A DNA stretch of 64,000 nucleotides from Burkholderiales bacterium (GCA_026399875.1 JAPLQF010000021.1:124001-188000), one strand, 5' to 3'; positions 27,917 through 38,041 are shown, counted from the stretch's first letter. Translations and numbers: made by a program. The notes: generated by a model not told the origin, from the sequence alone.

Positions 27917-29420
27917 TCAAGCCCAACCCGTTGGATACATGGTGACCAGAAACTGTGACCGACGTTCTTGTTCCCAGCCACGGTCAGTGTGTTCGGCATG
28001 TGTATCCGTCGCGTGACGCGGAGCAGACGCAGAGAAAAGCCGCTGTCCGTTTCCGACGATCACACGCGCCAACCGTCGAAGGTTGTCCGCTGAGGCGTAC
28101 AAGAGCGCGTGGATTTGATCACAGATCTCATCCTTGAGATGACAGCGATCAAGACAGTGATCGGCTATCAGGGAGCCGATAATCGGCCCAATCGTCTGCT
28201 GTCGTTTGAGCTGTTCCATACGGATCTCGCCAAGCTTTTTTTTCCTTACCTCAATGCCGGATACCGATCGCGGAGTTATCATTATCCGTGCCTCGAAAGT
28301 ACAGGTAAGAGTAGTCGTAAACCAGAGTGACGCCTGTGGATTGCTTCACGATCGTGGCCCGTACAAGCTGGTCGTCCAGGGTGTGACCAGCTGACAGGTT
28401 TTCAGTAAAGTCGTGGCTGCCCTTGTAAGATTGGACTGATAGATCTGCGCAATCCCCTTCTTGGCGCCAAATTCGATGGGATTGCGGCACTTAGCCTTGT
28501 TGACGCACTGCGCCTTGGCTGCGTGCGAGCCGTAGAACCTTATGGGCCTTGGGGCCGACGGTCTAATTGTTGGCGGTCTGTCCGATTACCTGATGAGCCT
28601 TGGCAAGGATCTGCACGAGTGTCTTACTCAGCAGCAAGAAAGACGCCTTGAGCTGATTCTTGCGCTGTATTCGGTCCAATGTATTCACATCACGCTTGAT
28701 CCCTAGGCGTACATGCCTAAACAGCCGGGTATGCGCAAAAGCAGGCTGCCCGAAACTTAGAGGCAGCGCCTTCCCTGGCACAGATTTGACCCGGCTCGGT
28801 GCGTTGATCCGCGGGAACTTCGAACAGTCTGCTGCACCCGGTATCCAAATCCCGCTGTCGTCCAGAGTGCTTGCATCTTCTGCTGCACGGTCGAATCGAT
28901 GAATTGCGTTTGCTGAAGCGCTGCGTCGTGCAGCCTCCGATCGACCGCTACATTGATACTACCCGCAATCAACCCCTCGTCTGCCGTCTCGCTCAGCAAC
29001 TTTCGATAGCGCGCTAGCAGTGAAGAAACATCCGACCAGTGATGCTCGAAACACCCCAGTCCGAGGAAGAATCCCCAAAAGGCGCCACGGCTCGGTGCTC
29101 AAACACCCCTGTATCGCTAACCGTTTATAACGGACTCATGATCAACCAACATCAACATCAGACGCATCGGCGGCATTGGCAACTCTGACTTGAATGCTCT
29201 TGCTTCACTGAGCGGCAAGGAGATGCCAGTCAAGTCGAACAAGAACAGCGGATTTCCATCACGCCCACGCCGGGAAAACTTATGCGCTGTAGAGGGATGA
29301 ATTGCCCGCCGCGGAACGCGGATGATAAGCACCACAAACGAACGGCGCGTATAGATCATCTGATCCAGACGACTGCGAAAGCGATCGGTTGCTTCGATGA
29401 TAGAAATCAAAAAATAAAAC
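27917..29420 (-). mobile_element. Decayed IS5-family element (copy 4)
   Basis: Fragments of an IS5-type transposase in several frames, right to left. ATDRFRSRLDQMIYTRRSF and PPMRLMLMLVDHES lie near 29400-29130, GSINVAVDRRLHDAALQQTQ and FIDSTVQQKM near 28960-28860. IGPIIGSLIADHCLDRCHLK and DEICDQIHALLYASADNLRR near 28190-28070 correspond to the usual C-terminal ...DHRLDRCHLKG.GD.IHALLC..GYNLR. It covers nearly the whole transposase but is split by many frameshifts. It is a different subgroup member from copies 1-3, judged by its N-terminus. Confidence 0.75.
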
Positions 29421-29755
29421 CGACAGAGATAGATTTCCGTCTGGGTTAGAAAATGTCGGAAAAAATACTTTACAAGACTCGATCATTAAGTTACAACAAG
29501 TACCGGCGGCATAGCATCCTTCGGCACATAAAATAATATAGGAAAAGTAATGGTTGGAAACCGAAGGTATGAGCAGCAGTGCGAACTATCGGTTCTCGAA
29601 ATTTGGAATAAAGTGACAATGGAAAAACAAAGAAAGCAAAAAAGATTGCAAGCCAATCAAGATAACATGGAGTACGAAATGTAATTGAATCGGAAGCTTT
29701 GTCGGCTGGAGTCGACAAGCCAGAAGACGAAAAGTAGAGTCCTAAATTGAGATGC
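29421..29755 (-). other. 335-bp stretch, possible small membrane ORF
   Basis: A minus-strand frame ending at 29491 contains YLDWLAIFFAFFVFPLSLYS, a plausible membrane segment, but it overlaps the end of the acetyltransferase in another frame and has no clear start or ribosome-binding site. I cannot support it as a gene. Confidence 0.2.
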
Positions 29756-30268
29756 TCATGATCCACTGCGATTCGGAAATGACTTTGCAGGAACACCAAC
29801 TGCTGTCGAGCCGTCAGCGACATCCTTAAGGACGACAGCATTCGCCCCGATAAAGGTGAAGTTGCCAATCTTTACATTGCCGATGATCTTAGCGCCCGAT
29901 CCGATAAAGACATTATCTCCTAAGACGGGGCTTGATCCACGATTATCTCCAATGACAACTCCGCTTTCAATGAAGACATTTGACCCGCCACGCACAGCCG
30001 AATTTATGACGACTCCGACTGGATGAATAAGAACAAGTCCTCCTTCGAATCTTGTGCCGATGCCAATAACGCAGCCATTGAAAAACTTGTTGAGAATGTG
30101 TAAGGCAAACGCGAGCGCAGTTAAGTGAAGGCTAGAGGAGGCGGACTGCAGTCGAAATAAAACATTAGCAAAGGTGCCATCGGTTAAACAGGCACGAGCA
30201 AACGAGATCCTGTATCCGTTCTCCGAATAGAGGCGCTGCTTGGCTTTAATATCTAATACAATGTTCAT
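29756..30268 (-). CDS. Serine-acetyltransferase-like hexapeptide acyltransferase
   Basis: A 170-residue left-handed beta-helix enzyme. The C-terminal two thirds show hexapeptide repeats: GCVIGIGTRFEGGLVLIHPV, GVVINSAVRGGSNVFIESGV, VIGDNRGSSPVLGDNVFIGS and GAKIIGNVKIGNFTFIGANA, then AVGVPAKSF. The catalytic-type histidine is in LIHPVGVVI. It resembles WcaB/CysE-type acetyltransferases placed in EPS loci, which O-acetylate sugars using acetyl-CoA in the cytoplasm. Next to the flippase on the same strand (98 bp gap). A housekeeping CysE role is unlikely, as the protein lacks the long helical N-terminal domain. Confidence 0.82.
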   Translation of the reverse strand: MNIVLDIKAKQRLYSENGYRISFARACLTDGTFANVLFRLQSASSSLHLTALAFALHILNKFFNGCVIGIGTRFEGGLVLIHPVGVVINSAVRGGSNVFIESGVVIGDNRGSSPVLGDNVFIGSGAKIIGNVKIGNFTFIGANAVVLKDVADGSTAVGVPAKSFPNRSGS

Positions 30269-30365
30269 GTATTGATCAATTCGACAGTAGGCAAACTTAT
30301 CTAGAAATCGATGCTAATTTTGAGACTAACAAAGCAATAATCAATTCGAAGGCGCCAAATGGCTA

Positions 30366-31898
30366 TTAAGGCGAGTATTTTTCGAGTGCGGAAACTATCT
30401 TGCTTGATCGCGTTCCAGGTGCTAGCATCCTACTCAAAATCGTGTAGTCTGCCTTCTGCCAGTACTTAAAAATAATCGAAAGTAGTATAAATATAATCCC
30501 AAACCAAAGTCCTGAAAGAATTTTCAGAGTGATGTTCGATAATTGTAAATAGTAAGCATTTACTACAAGCATCGCAAATACAAAGATCAAAAAAATCGAC
30601 ACAAAGTGCTTGATTGACAAAGCCAAGGAGCTTCTTCGAGTTGAACTATGGGCCAAGAGAGCAAATGTCGCAAACGTACCTATTGAGGTTGATGCAACTG
30701 CTCCCCATAATCCATACAATGGGACAACAGCAGCGGCTACTATGCACTGAATAATCGCGCCGGCGAGAGAAATCATCGCTCTGTTTTGCTGCCTATTCGT
30801 AAAAGATAGATACGCGCCAAAGACTCCGCTGGTTATTGTAAAGCCGCCGGTCAATGTTAAAATTTTAAATGCCAAAGCAGCATCCTTGAAGCTATCGCCG
30901 TAGAATAAAAGGACTAACGGATCGGCGAAAAAGTAAGAGCATCCTGAGAGCAAGAGACCAATAAAAAACATGTACTTGATTGCTCGCTGAGTAATGTTTC
31001 TGACTTTATCATCACCGCCTTCACCGAGTCCATTGCCAAGTACTGGCATAAGCACAGCGTTCAGTCCGACTGATACAAGTTCAAGTGCCGACCGAGAAAG
31101 GGTGGCTGCGACAATAAAGATTCCAACTACGCTCGACCCAAAATTCAAATTAAGTATATATGTCTCAACCGCACGGTTTGTAGACAAAGCAACTAGACAC
31201 AGCAACGCACTCCAGTAAAGATGATTTCGAGATGATGCATCTGGTTGATAAGCTGGGAGCGAATGATTAGTATTAATATCTGAATTTTTTATGAAGTAGA
31301 AACTTAAGAGTGGATGGAGAAGTGAGGTAAGGGTGAAGATAATTATAAAGTAGATTAAACCGACCTTCGCGTACAGCGCTATTCCAGATAAAACTGCGAT
31401 AAGCATTGCCAAGAAAGTTGAGATTCTTGGTTCAATGTTGAAGTTGCCATACCCTTTGGCTTTTGACACATCAAAAATGTATATGCTTTTTGATATCGCG
31501 CATATTATGGCCAACGCGACAGCAAGGGCTGCTGGGATTGCTGCAATTTCTAGTCCTAGATAGCGATACGATATAAGACACAAACCACTCGTGACGAGAA
31601 TGCACTTCCACAATGTGTTTCTTAACCACTTCTCTTGCTGTGATGCTGTATCAAGATCATTCTCGCCAGCGCTTTCGGATATAAAACGGATTAATGTGAC
31701 CGTTATACCGTTTATGATAAATACGACGATTATCCCGGTGAGCCATACGAAGTATGCGAACCTGCCGTATTCCTCTGGGCCGAGTGCTCGCGCTGTCATA
31801 ACACTTGATGCTAATCCCGCTGCGAATGCGACATAGGAAGAAAGCAACACCGTCAAAGTCGCGACAATGATTCGCTTGGTACTGAATTTTGAGTTCAA
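30366..31898 (-). CDS. Polysaccharide flippase (Wzx/MurJ-like MOP family)
   Basis: A 510-residue integral membrane protein with about 12-14 hydrophobic segments. The N-terminus holds SYVAFAAGLASSVMTARALG then PEEYGRFAYFVWLTGIIVVF, the usual start of Wzx. Later segments include STNRAVETYILNLNFGSSVV, GIFIVAATLSRSALELVSVG and FTNRQQNRAMISLAGAIIQC. It flips undecaprenyl-linked repeat units to the periplasm for the polymerase. The best start is a TTG at 31898 (weak AGAAG upstream); the first ATG downstream would delete membrane segment 1. It is AT-rich compared with the core operon. Confidence 0.85.
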   Translation of the reverse strand: MNSKFSTKRIIVATLTVLLSSYVAFAAGLASSVMTARALGPEEYGRFAYFVWLTGIIVVFIINGITVTLIRFISESAGENDLDTASQQEKWLRNTLWKCILVTSGLCLISYRYLGLEIAAIPAALAVALAIICAISKSIYIFDVSKAKGYGNFNIEPRISTFLAMLIAVLSGIALYAKVGLIYFIIIFTLTSLLHPLLSFYFIKNSDINTNHSLPAYQPDASSRNHLYWSALLCLVALSTNRAVETYILNLNFGSSVVGIFIVAATLSRSALELVSVGLNAVLMPVLGNGLGEGGDDKVRNITQRAIKYMFFIGLLLSGCSYFFADPLVLLFYGDSFKDAALAFKILTLTGGFTITSGVFGAYLSFTNRQQNRAMISLAGAIIQCIVAAAVVPLYGLWGAVASTSIGTFATFALLAHSSTRRSSLALSIKHFVSIFLIFVFAMLVVNAYYLQLSNITLKILSGLWFGIIFILLSIIFKYWQKADYTILSRMLAPGTRSSKIVSALEKYSP

Positions 31899-32175
31899 TT
31901 GCTTCTTGTCTTGATCTATTGACAGCTGGTTCTTGCTGCTCGGGTTTTACTCGAAGTCACGTCCGGTTTATTCCCAACAGATCTGTATATCGATTATCCA
32001 GCTGTGCTGGTTCGTTCAATTACTGTTTTTGCTTTAGTACGTGAGTGTCGTACCCTGGCTCTACAAGCGGCCGCGACGCCGAAATAGATCGGTTAATTCA
32101 ACTCATTGCTCTAGCTAAGGGTTTAGGCAATTCGCCGCTATGCATTCACTTTTTTTCAAGTGATTTCTATTAATG

Positions 32176-32994
32176 CTAGATTTTGCTGCTTTCTTTGTCT
32201 TGTCTGTAGATATCCGTTGATTCAGAAATTCTTGAAAGCCGTATATTTATTGTGTTTATTGCGTACCCTAAAAATCCTACTGTTGCCTGCCCTCCGGATA
32301 ACTTCATCTCATTTCTTAGTATTTGCCAATGCCATTTGGCCGCTTTGAATTTATTTGACGAGAGGCTAGTAGAACTCACTCTGTAGTCTCCAAGTATCTC
32401 GTTTATCCCAACTGCATACTTTGATCTTCGTACGATTTCGTACCACATCAGATAGTCTTCGTGGCGGACGCTTTTTTGCTCTACAACGCCGATCGAGCGG
32501 TCGTATGCGCCCGTTAAGTTTCCTATTGGGTTATAATATATGAATATTTTTTCATCTATTCTTGGTTTGGCTCGTACTACTTGGTATGTACTGTTTTTAA
32601 AGACTCGTCGGTAGCTGCCAAAAACTACTTTGGCGCCTGCCTTGAAAGCGCTATATTGATGATTCAGCTTATCACTTGTCCAGGTATCGTCAGCGTCCAG
32701 AAAGGCAAGATACTGTCCTTCGGCATTCGCTAATGCCTGATTTCGTGTTTTTGCTACACCATAATTCCGATTTGAACGTATGAGTGTAATCCGATCGTCG
32801 CTTCTTTGTATTTGTGAAACAACGTCTGAAGTATTGTCGCTGGAATGATCGTCAACTACTATTAATTCCCAATCTTGATACATTTGTCGTTGTACAGATA
32901 ATATCGATTCGCCAATTGTCTTTTCCGCATTGTAAGCCGGCATGACGACTGAGAATTTTCTGTTTCCGGTCTTCATGTTATTGACTTGCTTCAT
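32176..32994 (-). CDS. Glycosyltransferase family 2
   Basis: A 272-residue inverting GT-A enzyme. FSVVMPAYNAEKTIGESILS, ELIVVDDHSSDNTSDVV, NYGVAKTRNQALANAEGQYL and AFLDADDTWTSDKL (DxD-type metal site) are the classic GT2 motifs; RHEDYLMWYEIVRR carries the catalytic-base region (ED). It adds a sugar to the lipid-linked repeat at the cytoplasmic face. ATG 32994 overlaps the 3' end of the upstream GT4 gene by 17 bases; a second ATG at 32976 is possible. AT-rich. Confidence 0.88.
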   Translation of the reverse strand: MKQVNNMKTGNRKFSVVMPAYNAEKTIGESILSVQRQMYQDWELIVVDDHSSDNTSDVVSQIQRSDDRITLIRSNRNYGVAKTRNQALANAEGQYLAFLDADDTWTSDKLNHQYSAFKAGAKVVFGSYRRVFKNSTYQVVRAKPRIDEKIFIYYNPIGNLTGAYDRSIGVVEQKSVRHEDYLMWYEIVRRSKYAVGINEILGDYRVSSTSLSSNKFKAAKWHWQILRNEMKLSGGQATVGFLGYAINTINIRLSRISESTDIYRQDKESSKI

Positions 32995-34129
32995 TGCACT
33001 GGTAGGTTGTCTTGTACCGATCGCGCATTAGTTCAAGAGTCCAGTGTTTCTCTGCGTGTTTTCGACCCGTGTTGCCAAAAGTCAGCCGTAAATTTTCATT
33101 TGCTAGAAGCGCTTCTATCTTTGTCTTGATATCCAGGATATTTTTCGGTTCAGCCAGAAACCCCGTTTCGTTGTCCTTGACGATTTCTCTGTTTCCGCCA
33201 ACATCTGTGGCTACAATCGGAAGTCCTGACCAGGCTGCTTCTACTAACGCGACCGAAAAACCTTCTGTTAACGATGTCAACGCAAACACGTCGAACTGCG
33301 CGAGAAGTTCCTCAGCGTCGTTTCTCTCGCCCAATAAAACTGCGCTCTCCTGAATTTCAAGACTGTCTATTAAACACTGCATATCGTTTTTTTCTGGTCC
33401 ATTCCCGGCGATCACTAGTTTTGCAGCTGGATATGCTTTCAAAACTTCCGCGAAGGCCTTTATCAGCGTGCCATAGTCCTTTACAACGTTCAGTCTTCCT
33501 ATCGACCCTACTATGGGCCCTTCTAGCGGAAGTGAAAGTTTTCGCCGCGCATCTTTTGTTCTCGTGTTCTCGCAGCCGTTTTTATTGATCGCTGGTATTC
33601 CGTTGTAAATTACAGATATAATACTCTGGGGGACAATCTTTTCGGCTACAAAGCGACTTCTAGCTGCTTCACAAACTGCGACGACTGCGTGTGTTTTGTA
33701 TAATGAAAGGTTATAGAGAAAATTCATTCTTTTCCCTTTCAAATGCATTCCCATGTCGTGTCGGGTGCTTACCCTGCGAACCTTTAAGCCTAGGCTCGCA
33801 GCGGTCGCATAATAGTGAGGCAGTACATTATGAGTGTGAATTACGTCAACCCCATTGGATACGGCGTCTCTAAGTCTTTTTATTGTACGGAGATCGAATC
33901 CGTGTCGCTTTGCCATGCAGGTAACAGGTATACCTGCTTCTGTCAGCGGTGCAGCGAGCGGTCCGTTCGACCATATTGTTATGATTTGTACATCGTCGCC
34001 GGCTTTTTTCTGTGCGATTGCAAGCCTCACAACCGTGCGTTCTAATCCGCCGACTTCTAATGAGTCCACTACATGGACGATTGACTGAGCGGCAGATTTG
34101 CCTGGTTTGAGTGCTTGCGGGTCAGTCAC
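32978..34129 (-). CDS. Glycosyltransferase family 4, XrtA-associated type (stp2-like)
   Basis: A 383-residue GT-B enzyme. SIVHVVDSLEVGGLERTVVR at the N-terminus, VIHTHNVLPHYYATAA, RVSTRHDMGMHLKGKRMNFL, VIYNGIP, GSIGRLNVVKDYGTLIKAF and FALTSLTEGFSVALVEAAWS follow the layout of exosortase A-associated sugar transferase 2 (TIGR03088-like). The start is a GTG at 34129, 9 bases after the TAA of the ATPase gene, so it belongs to the core operon. It marks the border where GC-rich core gives way to AT-richer accessory genes. Confidence 0.85.
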   Translation of the reverse strand: MTDPQALKPGKSAAQSIVHVVDSLEVGGLERTVVRLAIAQKKAGDDVQIITIWSNGPLAAPLTEAGIPVTCMAKRHGFDLRTIKRLRDAVSNGVDVIHTHNVLPHYYATAASLGLKVRRVSTRHDMGMHLKGKRMNFLYNLSLYKTHAVVAVCEAARSRFVAEKIVPQSIISVIYNGIPAINKNGCENTRTKDARRKLSLPLEGPIVGSIGRLNVVKDYGTLIKAFAEVLKAYPAAKLVIAGNGPEKNDMQCLIDSLEIQESAVLLGERNDAEELLAQFDVFALTSLTEGFSVALVEAAWSGLPIVATDVGGNREIVKDNETGFLAEPKNILDIKTKIEALLANENLRLTFGNTGRKHAEKHWTLELMRDRYKTTYQCNEASQ

Positions 34130-34138
34130 TGGTTGCTC

Positions 34139-35227
34139 TTATTTTCCGGCTGTTGATGCAGTTGAGTAGTCTTGATTTCCTCGCAAGATTCTCAAGACTT
34201 TTCGGATCAGGTTGAACATCATGCCGTTTGAAGATTCTAGTAAGGCCACTCGTTCCTCAAGCTTGGCGACCTGCTCTTGAAGCGATCGTTCGGCTGCCGT
34301 TGGCAGTCGAGATATCTGCGCGCCGCCAGTTACGCCAGCCGTATTGCTTACTAGTTGAGGTCCGTTTGTTTCGACGCGCGCTTCGACTGAGGGTGTATCA
34401 GCTTTATCCGTTACACCGAGCTCAAGCTCCATTTCGGCTGACACCGTATCGACATCGGCCGCACCGATCAGTCGCTTGTCTCCCAGATACGCTGCAAGCA
34501 ACAGCCGGTCGCACAGCGTGTTGATGCGCCGGGGCACACCGCCGCTGCCGGCATGGATCTGCGCAAACGCCGCGGTATCGAAATGCGGGTTATCGCTCCA
34601 GCCTACATGCCGCAGTCGGTGCTCGATATAGGCCCGTGTCTCTTCGACATCGAGCGGTCCTAGGTGATAGGACGCAATCACCCGCTGCTTGAGCTGGCTC
34701 ATTTCGGGGCGCTGCAGGATGCCGCGAAACTCGGGTTGCCCAACTAAAAAGCTTTGTACAAGCGAGCGGGTGCCAACTTGGAAGTTCGACAGCATGCGCA
34801 GCTCTTCAACCGCGCCCTGCGAGAGGTTCTGCGCTTCATCGACGATCAGCAGGGCACGACGGCCCTGGTCGTTGAGCATCTCGAAATGCTGCTGCAAACG
34901 GGTGAGCAGCGTCGACTTATCTTCCCCGCTAGAGGGCAGACCGAAGGCCGCCGCAACCAGTCGCAGCAAATCGTCGGAGTCGACCTGCGTGCTGACAATC
35001 TGCACCGGCACGATCGCATCGTTCTGGATACGCCGCAGCAGACCTCGAAGCAGCGTGGTCTTGCCTGCGCCCACATCGCCGGTGATGACGATGAATCCCT
35101 CGCCCTGATGCAGACCATATTCAAGATAGGCCAGTGCGCGCTTATGGCCTCGGCTGCCGAAGAAAAAATCGGGGTCTGGGTTGAGCTGAAAGGGCTTGGC
35201 GCTCAGACCGAAATGACTCTCGTACAT
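34139..35227 (-). CDS. XrtA-associated ATPase (ExeA/GspA-like AAA)
   Basis: A 362-residue AAA ATPase. It opens MYESHFGLSAKPFQLNPDPD, has a Walker A at 50-57 (GDVGAGKT), a Walker B LLIVDEAQNLS near 127-136, and sensor-like GGVPRRINTLCDRLLLAAYL. The C-terminal tail has a coiled coil (LQEQVAKLEERVALLESSNG). This matches the ATPase family always found with exosortase A EPS clusters (TIGR03015). It probably energises or organises polysaccharide assembly or export at the inner membrane; the exact role is not established. It sits 29 bp after the beta-barrel gene in the core operon. Confidence 0.92.
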   Translation of the reverse strand: MYESHFGLSAKPFQLNPDPDFFFGSRGHKRALAYLEYGLHQGEGFIVITGDVGAGKTTLLRGLLRRIQNDAIVPVQIVSTQVDSDDLLRLVAAAFGLPSSGEDKSTLLTRLQQHFEMLNDQGRRALLIVDEAQNLSQGAVEELRMLSNFQVGTRSLVQSFLVGQPEFRGILQRPEMSQLKQRVIASYHLGPLDVEETRAYIEHRLRHVGWSDNPHFDTAAFAQIHAGSGGVPRRINTLCDRLLLAAYLGDKRLIGAADVDTVSAEMELELGVTDKADTPSVEARVETNGPQLVSNTAGVTGGAQISRLPTAAERSLQEQVAKLEERVALLESSNGMMFNLIRKVLRILRGNQDYSTASTAGK

Positions 35228-35256
35228 GGCTGGCCTGCGGGTTTAATGGGTGATGG

Positions 35257-36999
35257 TCAGAAACGGAAATCGACATAAGTGAACACTGCGGCTTCGTCGT
35301 ACTGCACGGTGGTGCCGGTGCCGCTCTGATGCTGCAGCCGAGCGCCAATCGACCAGACCGCGCGTGGCGTGAAGCGGTAGTCCCAACTCGCCAGCAGTTG
35401 ATTCAAGCGGGCAAAGGAATTGATCGAAGTCGAATTCGAGTCGGTCTGGCGATAACCGGCATTCATTGAGCTCACCGAATCGAGCCGATAGCTCACGCCG
35501 AGCGAGCCACCGTACTGGTCCAGATCGTTGAAGCTGCCGCCGATAAAGGGCACCGCGGTGGTCTGCTTGTTCATGAAGACTGTGGCCAGAACGCCGAGGC
35601 GTGTGCCGACATAACCGATGCTGGCGGTCAGGTTGTCGACAAAGAGCACCGGGCTGTTCAGAAAGTTGGCGCCATAGCCGGGGTTGGTGCCGAAAAGGCC
35701 GGAGCTCACGCTGTTGCCGGCAGTGTTGCCAAAGAGCAGATTGCGATTGGCCAGACCTTGCGCTACCGGATTGGTAAAGAGTGAACTGCCGGGCGTGGTG
35801 CCGGTTGCACCAGTCTGCGCGCCCATCATCGCGCCTGAGCTTGCGCCATAGGCGCCGTAGCCGCCATAGCCACCGTAACCTGCACCGGCATAAGGATTGT
35901 TGCCGTTAGTCACGCCGTTGTAGTAATTCAGGCCGAAGGTCCAGTTGGACGCCACATGCCGGGCCTGCGCATTGCCGGTATTGCCAAAATAGCGGTTGGC
36001 CCAGTAGGCCCTGAACGAGGTTCGATCATCAGGTACCCATTCGACCGATGCCGCCGGGCCCCAGCCGCTGTTCTGGCCCTGATCGTTAAAAAGCACATCG
36101 CTTTGCGCATAGCCGGCGCCGGCACCGATGCGGAAAGTTCGCGTGGGCAATAGCCAGGCCAGGAGGTCGGCATCGCCACCGTGATAGCCGTAGCCGTTGT
36201 CGTAATTGATGTTGTAGTAGTTGGCCTTGGCTGATAGACCGACGTACCGTCGCGAGAAGTCGCTGCGCACATCGCCCATCAGGGACTGACTCACACTGCT
36301 CGAGATGTTGTTGCCCGGGTCGACATAACGGGCGACATATCGGGTGTTCCAGCGTCCATCACCGTCGATGCGACCAAACAGATTCGGTGCGAGTGTCAAA
36401 TCGCTGTATTGACTGACGTTAAAGGTCTGAGCGCCAGGCGTATAAGACGAAGCCAGAAAAGGGTTGGTGTTTGTCGCAAAAAGATTGGCCGCCGCCAGTA
36501 CATGGAAGTGGTCTTCATTGACCTTCCAGTTGGCTGCTGCACCAAGGTTCTGATACGTGTTGTTCTTGTTGTTCGTGCCGCCGTCATTGCTGCGCGCCAC
36601 GAAATTCAGGTTGTAGAACGCCTGCGCAACCAGTTTTTGCGAGGTGTAGTTGGCGTTCAGGTAGGGGCTTACCTGAAGCATCATGCCCCGAACCTGCTGA
36701 CCGCTTGCCTGAAGATTCAGGTTGTTGCTGTAGAGCAGTGAGGTGCGCATGCCGAGATAGATGGTATTCGGTTGCGCGGTGGCGTTCAGATTGCCAACGC
36801 CGATCGGGGTGATGCCGGCCGGTGCGCCGATCGATCCTGGCACAGGCACAATCGACACCGCACCGGGAGACGATGATCCCGGAAGAAGTGGTGTGAGTTG
36901 AGCCGAAGCAATGACGGGTGATAGCAGCAAGGTCGCGAGACCGGCGCGTCTGCCTCTGCGAATCGTGGTCGAATCAAACGGACGATCAGCTCGCGGCAT
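35257..36999 (-). CDS. XrtA-associated outer-membrane beta-barrel protein
   Basis: About 580 residues with a signal peptide (RRGRRAGLATLLLSPVIASA then QLTP). The body is rich in alternating aromatic strands and Asn/Gly/Tyr turns (SLLYSNNLNLQASGQQ, LNANYTSQKLVAQAFYNLNF), includes a glycine/tyrosine-rich loop (YAGAGYGGYGGYGAYGASSG), and ends in an aromatic residue (FTYVDFRF), all typical of an outer-membrane barrel. It matches the uncharacterised PEP-CTERM-system family TIGR03016, likely a secretion pore for EPS. ATG 36999 (AGGG 8-9 bases upstream) or ATG 37005 are the likely starts; both overlap the tyrosine kinase gene's 3' end. Confidence 0.88.
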   Translation of the reverse strand: MPRADRPFDSTTIRRGRRAGLATLLLSPVIASAQLTPLLPGSSSPGAVSIVPVPGSIGAPAGITPIGVGNLNATAQPNTIYLGMRTSLLYSNNLNLQASGQQVRGMMLQVSPYLNANYTSQKLVAQAFYNLNFVARSNDGGTNNKNNTYQNLGAAANWKVNEDHFHVLAAANLFATNTNPFLASSYTPGAQTFNVSQYSDLTLAPNLFGRIDGDGRWNTRYVARYVDPGNNISSSVSQSLMGDVRSDFSRRYVGLSAKANYYNINYDNGYGYHGGDADLLAWLLPTRTFRIGAGAGYAQSDVLFNDQGQNSGWGPAASVEWVPDDRTSFRAYWANRYFGNTGNAQARHVASNWTFGLNYYNGVTNGNNPYAGAGYGGYGGYGAYGASSGAMMGAQTGATGTTPGSSLFTNPVAQGLANRNLLFGNTAGNSVSSGLFGTNPGYGANFLNSPVLFVDNLTASIGYVGTRLGVLATVFMNKQTTAVPFIGGSFNDLDQYGGSLGVSYRLDSVSSMNAGYRQTDSNSTSINSFARLNQLLASWDYRFTPRAVWSIGARLQHQSGTGTTVQYDEAAVFTYVDFRF

Positions 37000-38041
37000 A
37001 TCCATAACCCTGATAGCCCACCGCACGAGACTCGCGCGATTTATTGAGGACCATGCCGACCACCTCGGGCGAACCGATGCTGGCCAACGCGTCTTTCACC
37101 GCTTCGCGGGAAGTGTTCCCAGCCTCGACCACCATCACGATCTGGCCCATATAGGCCGCGAGCACGCGGGCTTCGGTGGTGATCAGCAGTGGTGGGGTAT
37201 CGAAGATGATGATCCGATCGTCATAACGATCGGACAGATGATTGAGCAGCAGGCCCATGGATTCACTCGCGAGGAATTCGGTGGCCTGCTCATGATGGCG
37301 GCCGGCCGTCAGGATCGAGAGTTTATCGACGTTGGTCGGTTGCACAAGCTCGCCAATGTCGAGTGTGGTGTCGGTCAGCCAGTCCATCAGCCCACGCGAC
37401 GACTCGAAGCCGAGCTCGCGCGGCAGCGACGGGCGCGCCACATCGGCATCAACCAGCAGCACATGCGTGTCGCGCTCGGCTGCAATGCTCATCGCCAGAT
37501 TGATCGCGCAAAAGCTCTTGCCTTCGCCTGCAAAGGCGCTGGTGACCATCACTCGCCGACCGTTCTTGACCGCCGGTGCCGAGCCCGATCCGAAAGCATT
37601 CACCAGCAGGGGGCGCTTGATCATGCGGAACTGCTGGCCGATCTCGGACGGCGCGCCATCGGGTGTGACGAAGCCGCGCGCGCGCAGTGCTTCGATATGG
37701 ATGCGGGACTGCTTGCGGGCGATGCCAGGGGCTGCAGTGGAGCGCAAACCAACTCTGGCTTCTGATGGCGCGTCAGCACGCGGTGTGGAGGTCGGGGCTA
37801 GCGCGGGTGCAGCAGAAGGTGCTGCAGCAGGTGACTGAGACGGCGTCGAAGCAGGCGCTGTAACCGGCGGTGGTGCAAGCCGCGCACCAGCAGCCACGAC
37901 TGGTGCGCTCGAATCAGATGGCTTAGCTTCGGCTGCCTTGGCGGCCTGTGCTTTGGCCAGCGCCATCGCCCGCTCGGGCAGCGAGCCGGCATCGGCCGGT
38001 GCCGCTGCAAGTTTGTCGACAGCTCTTTCGATGAGACTCAT
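36986..38041 (-). CDS. XrtA-associated tyrosine autokinase (BY-kinase)
   Basis: A 351-residue cytoplasmic bacterial tyrosine kinase. A long Ala/Pro-rich linker (about 45-100) precedes the kinase domain with Walker A TSAFAGEGKSFCAINLAMSI (AGEGKS 171-176), Walker A' VLLVDADVARPSLP, and Walker B IIIFDTPPLL. The C-terminus AVGYQGYGYAAS is the tyrosine cluster that is autophosphorylated. It matches TIGR03018. It works with the Wzz-like protein encoded just upstream (16 bp gap) to regulate chain length by phosphorylation cycles. The start ATG 38041 has AAGGA 7 bases upstream; the longer open frame is not needed. Confidence 0.93.
   Translation of the reverse strand: MSLIERAVDKLAAAPADAGSLPERAMALAKAQAAKAAEAKPSDSSAPVVAAGARLAPPPVTAPASTPSQSPAAAPSAAPALAPTSTPRADAPSEARVGLRSTAAPGIARKQSRIHIEALRARGFVTPDGAPSEIGQQFRMIKRPLLVNAFGSGSAPAVKNGRRVMVTSAFAGEGKSFCAINLAMSIAAERDTHVLLVDADVARPSLPRELGFESSRGLMDWLTDTTLDIGELVQPTNVDKLSILTAGRHHEQATEFLASESMGLLLNHLSDRYDDRIIIFDTPPLLITTEARVLAAYMGQIVMVVEAGNTSREAVKDALASIGSPEVVGMVLNKSRESRAVGYQGYGYAAS

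Noticed and set aside
29491-29868. 125-codon minus-strand frame overlapping the hexapeptide acyltransferase
   Set aside because: Overlap, no clear start; only the hydrophobic stretch hints at coding.
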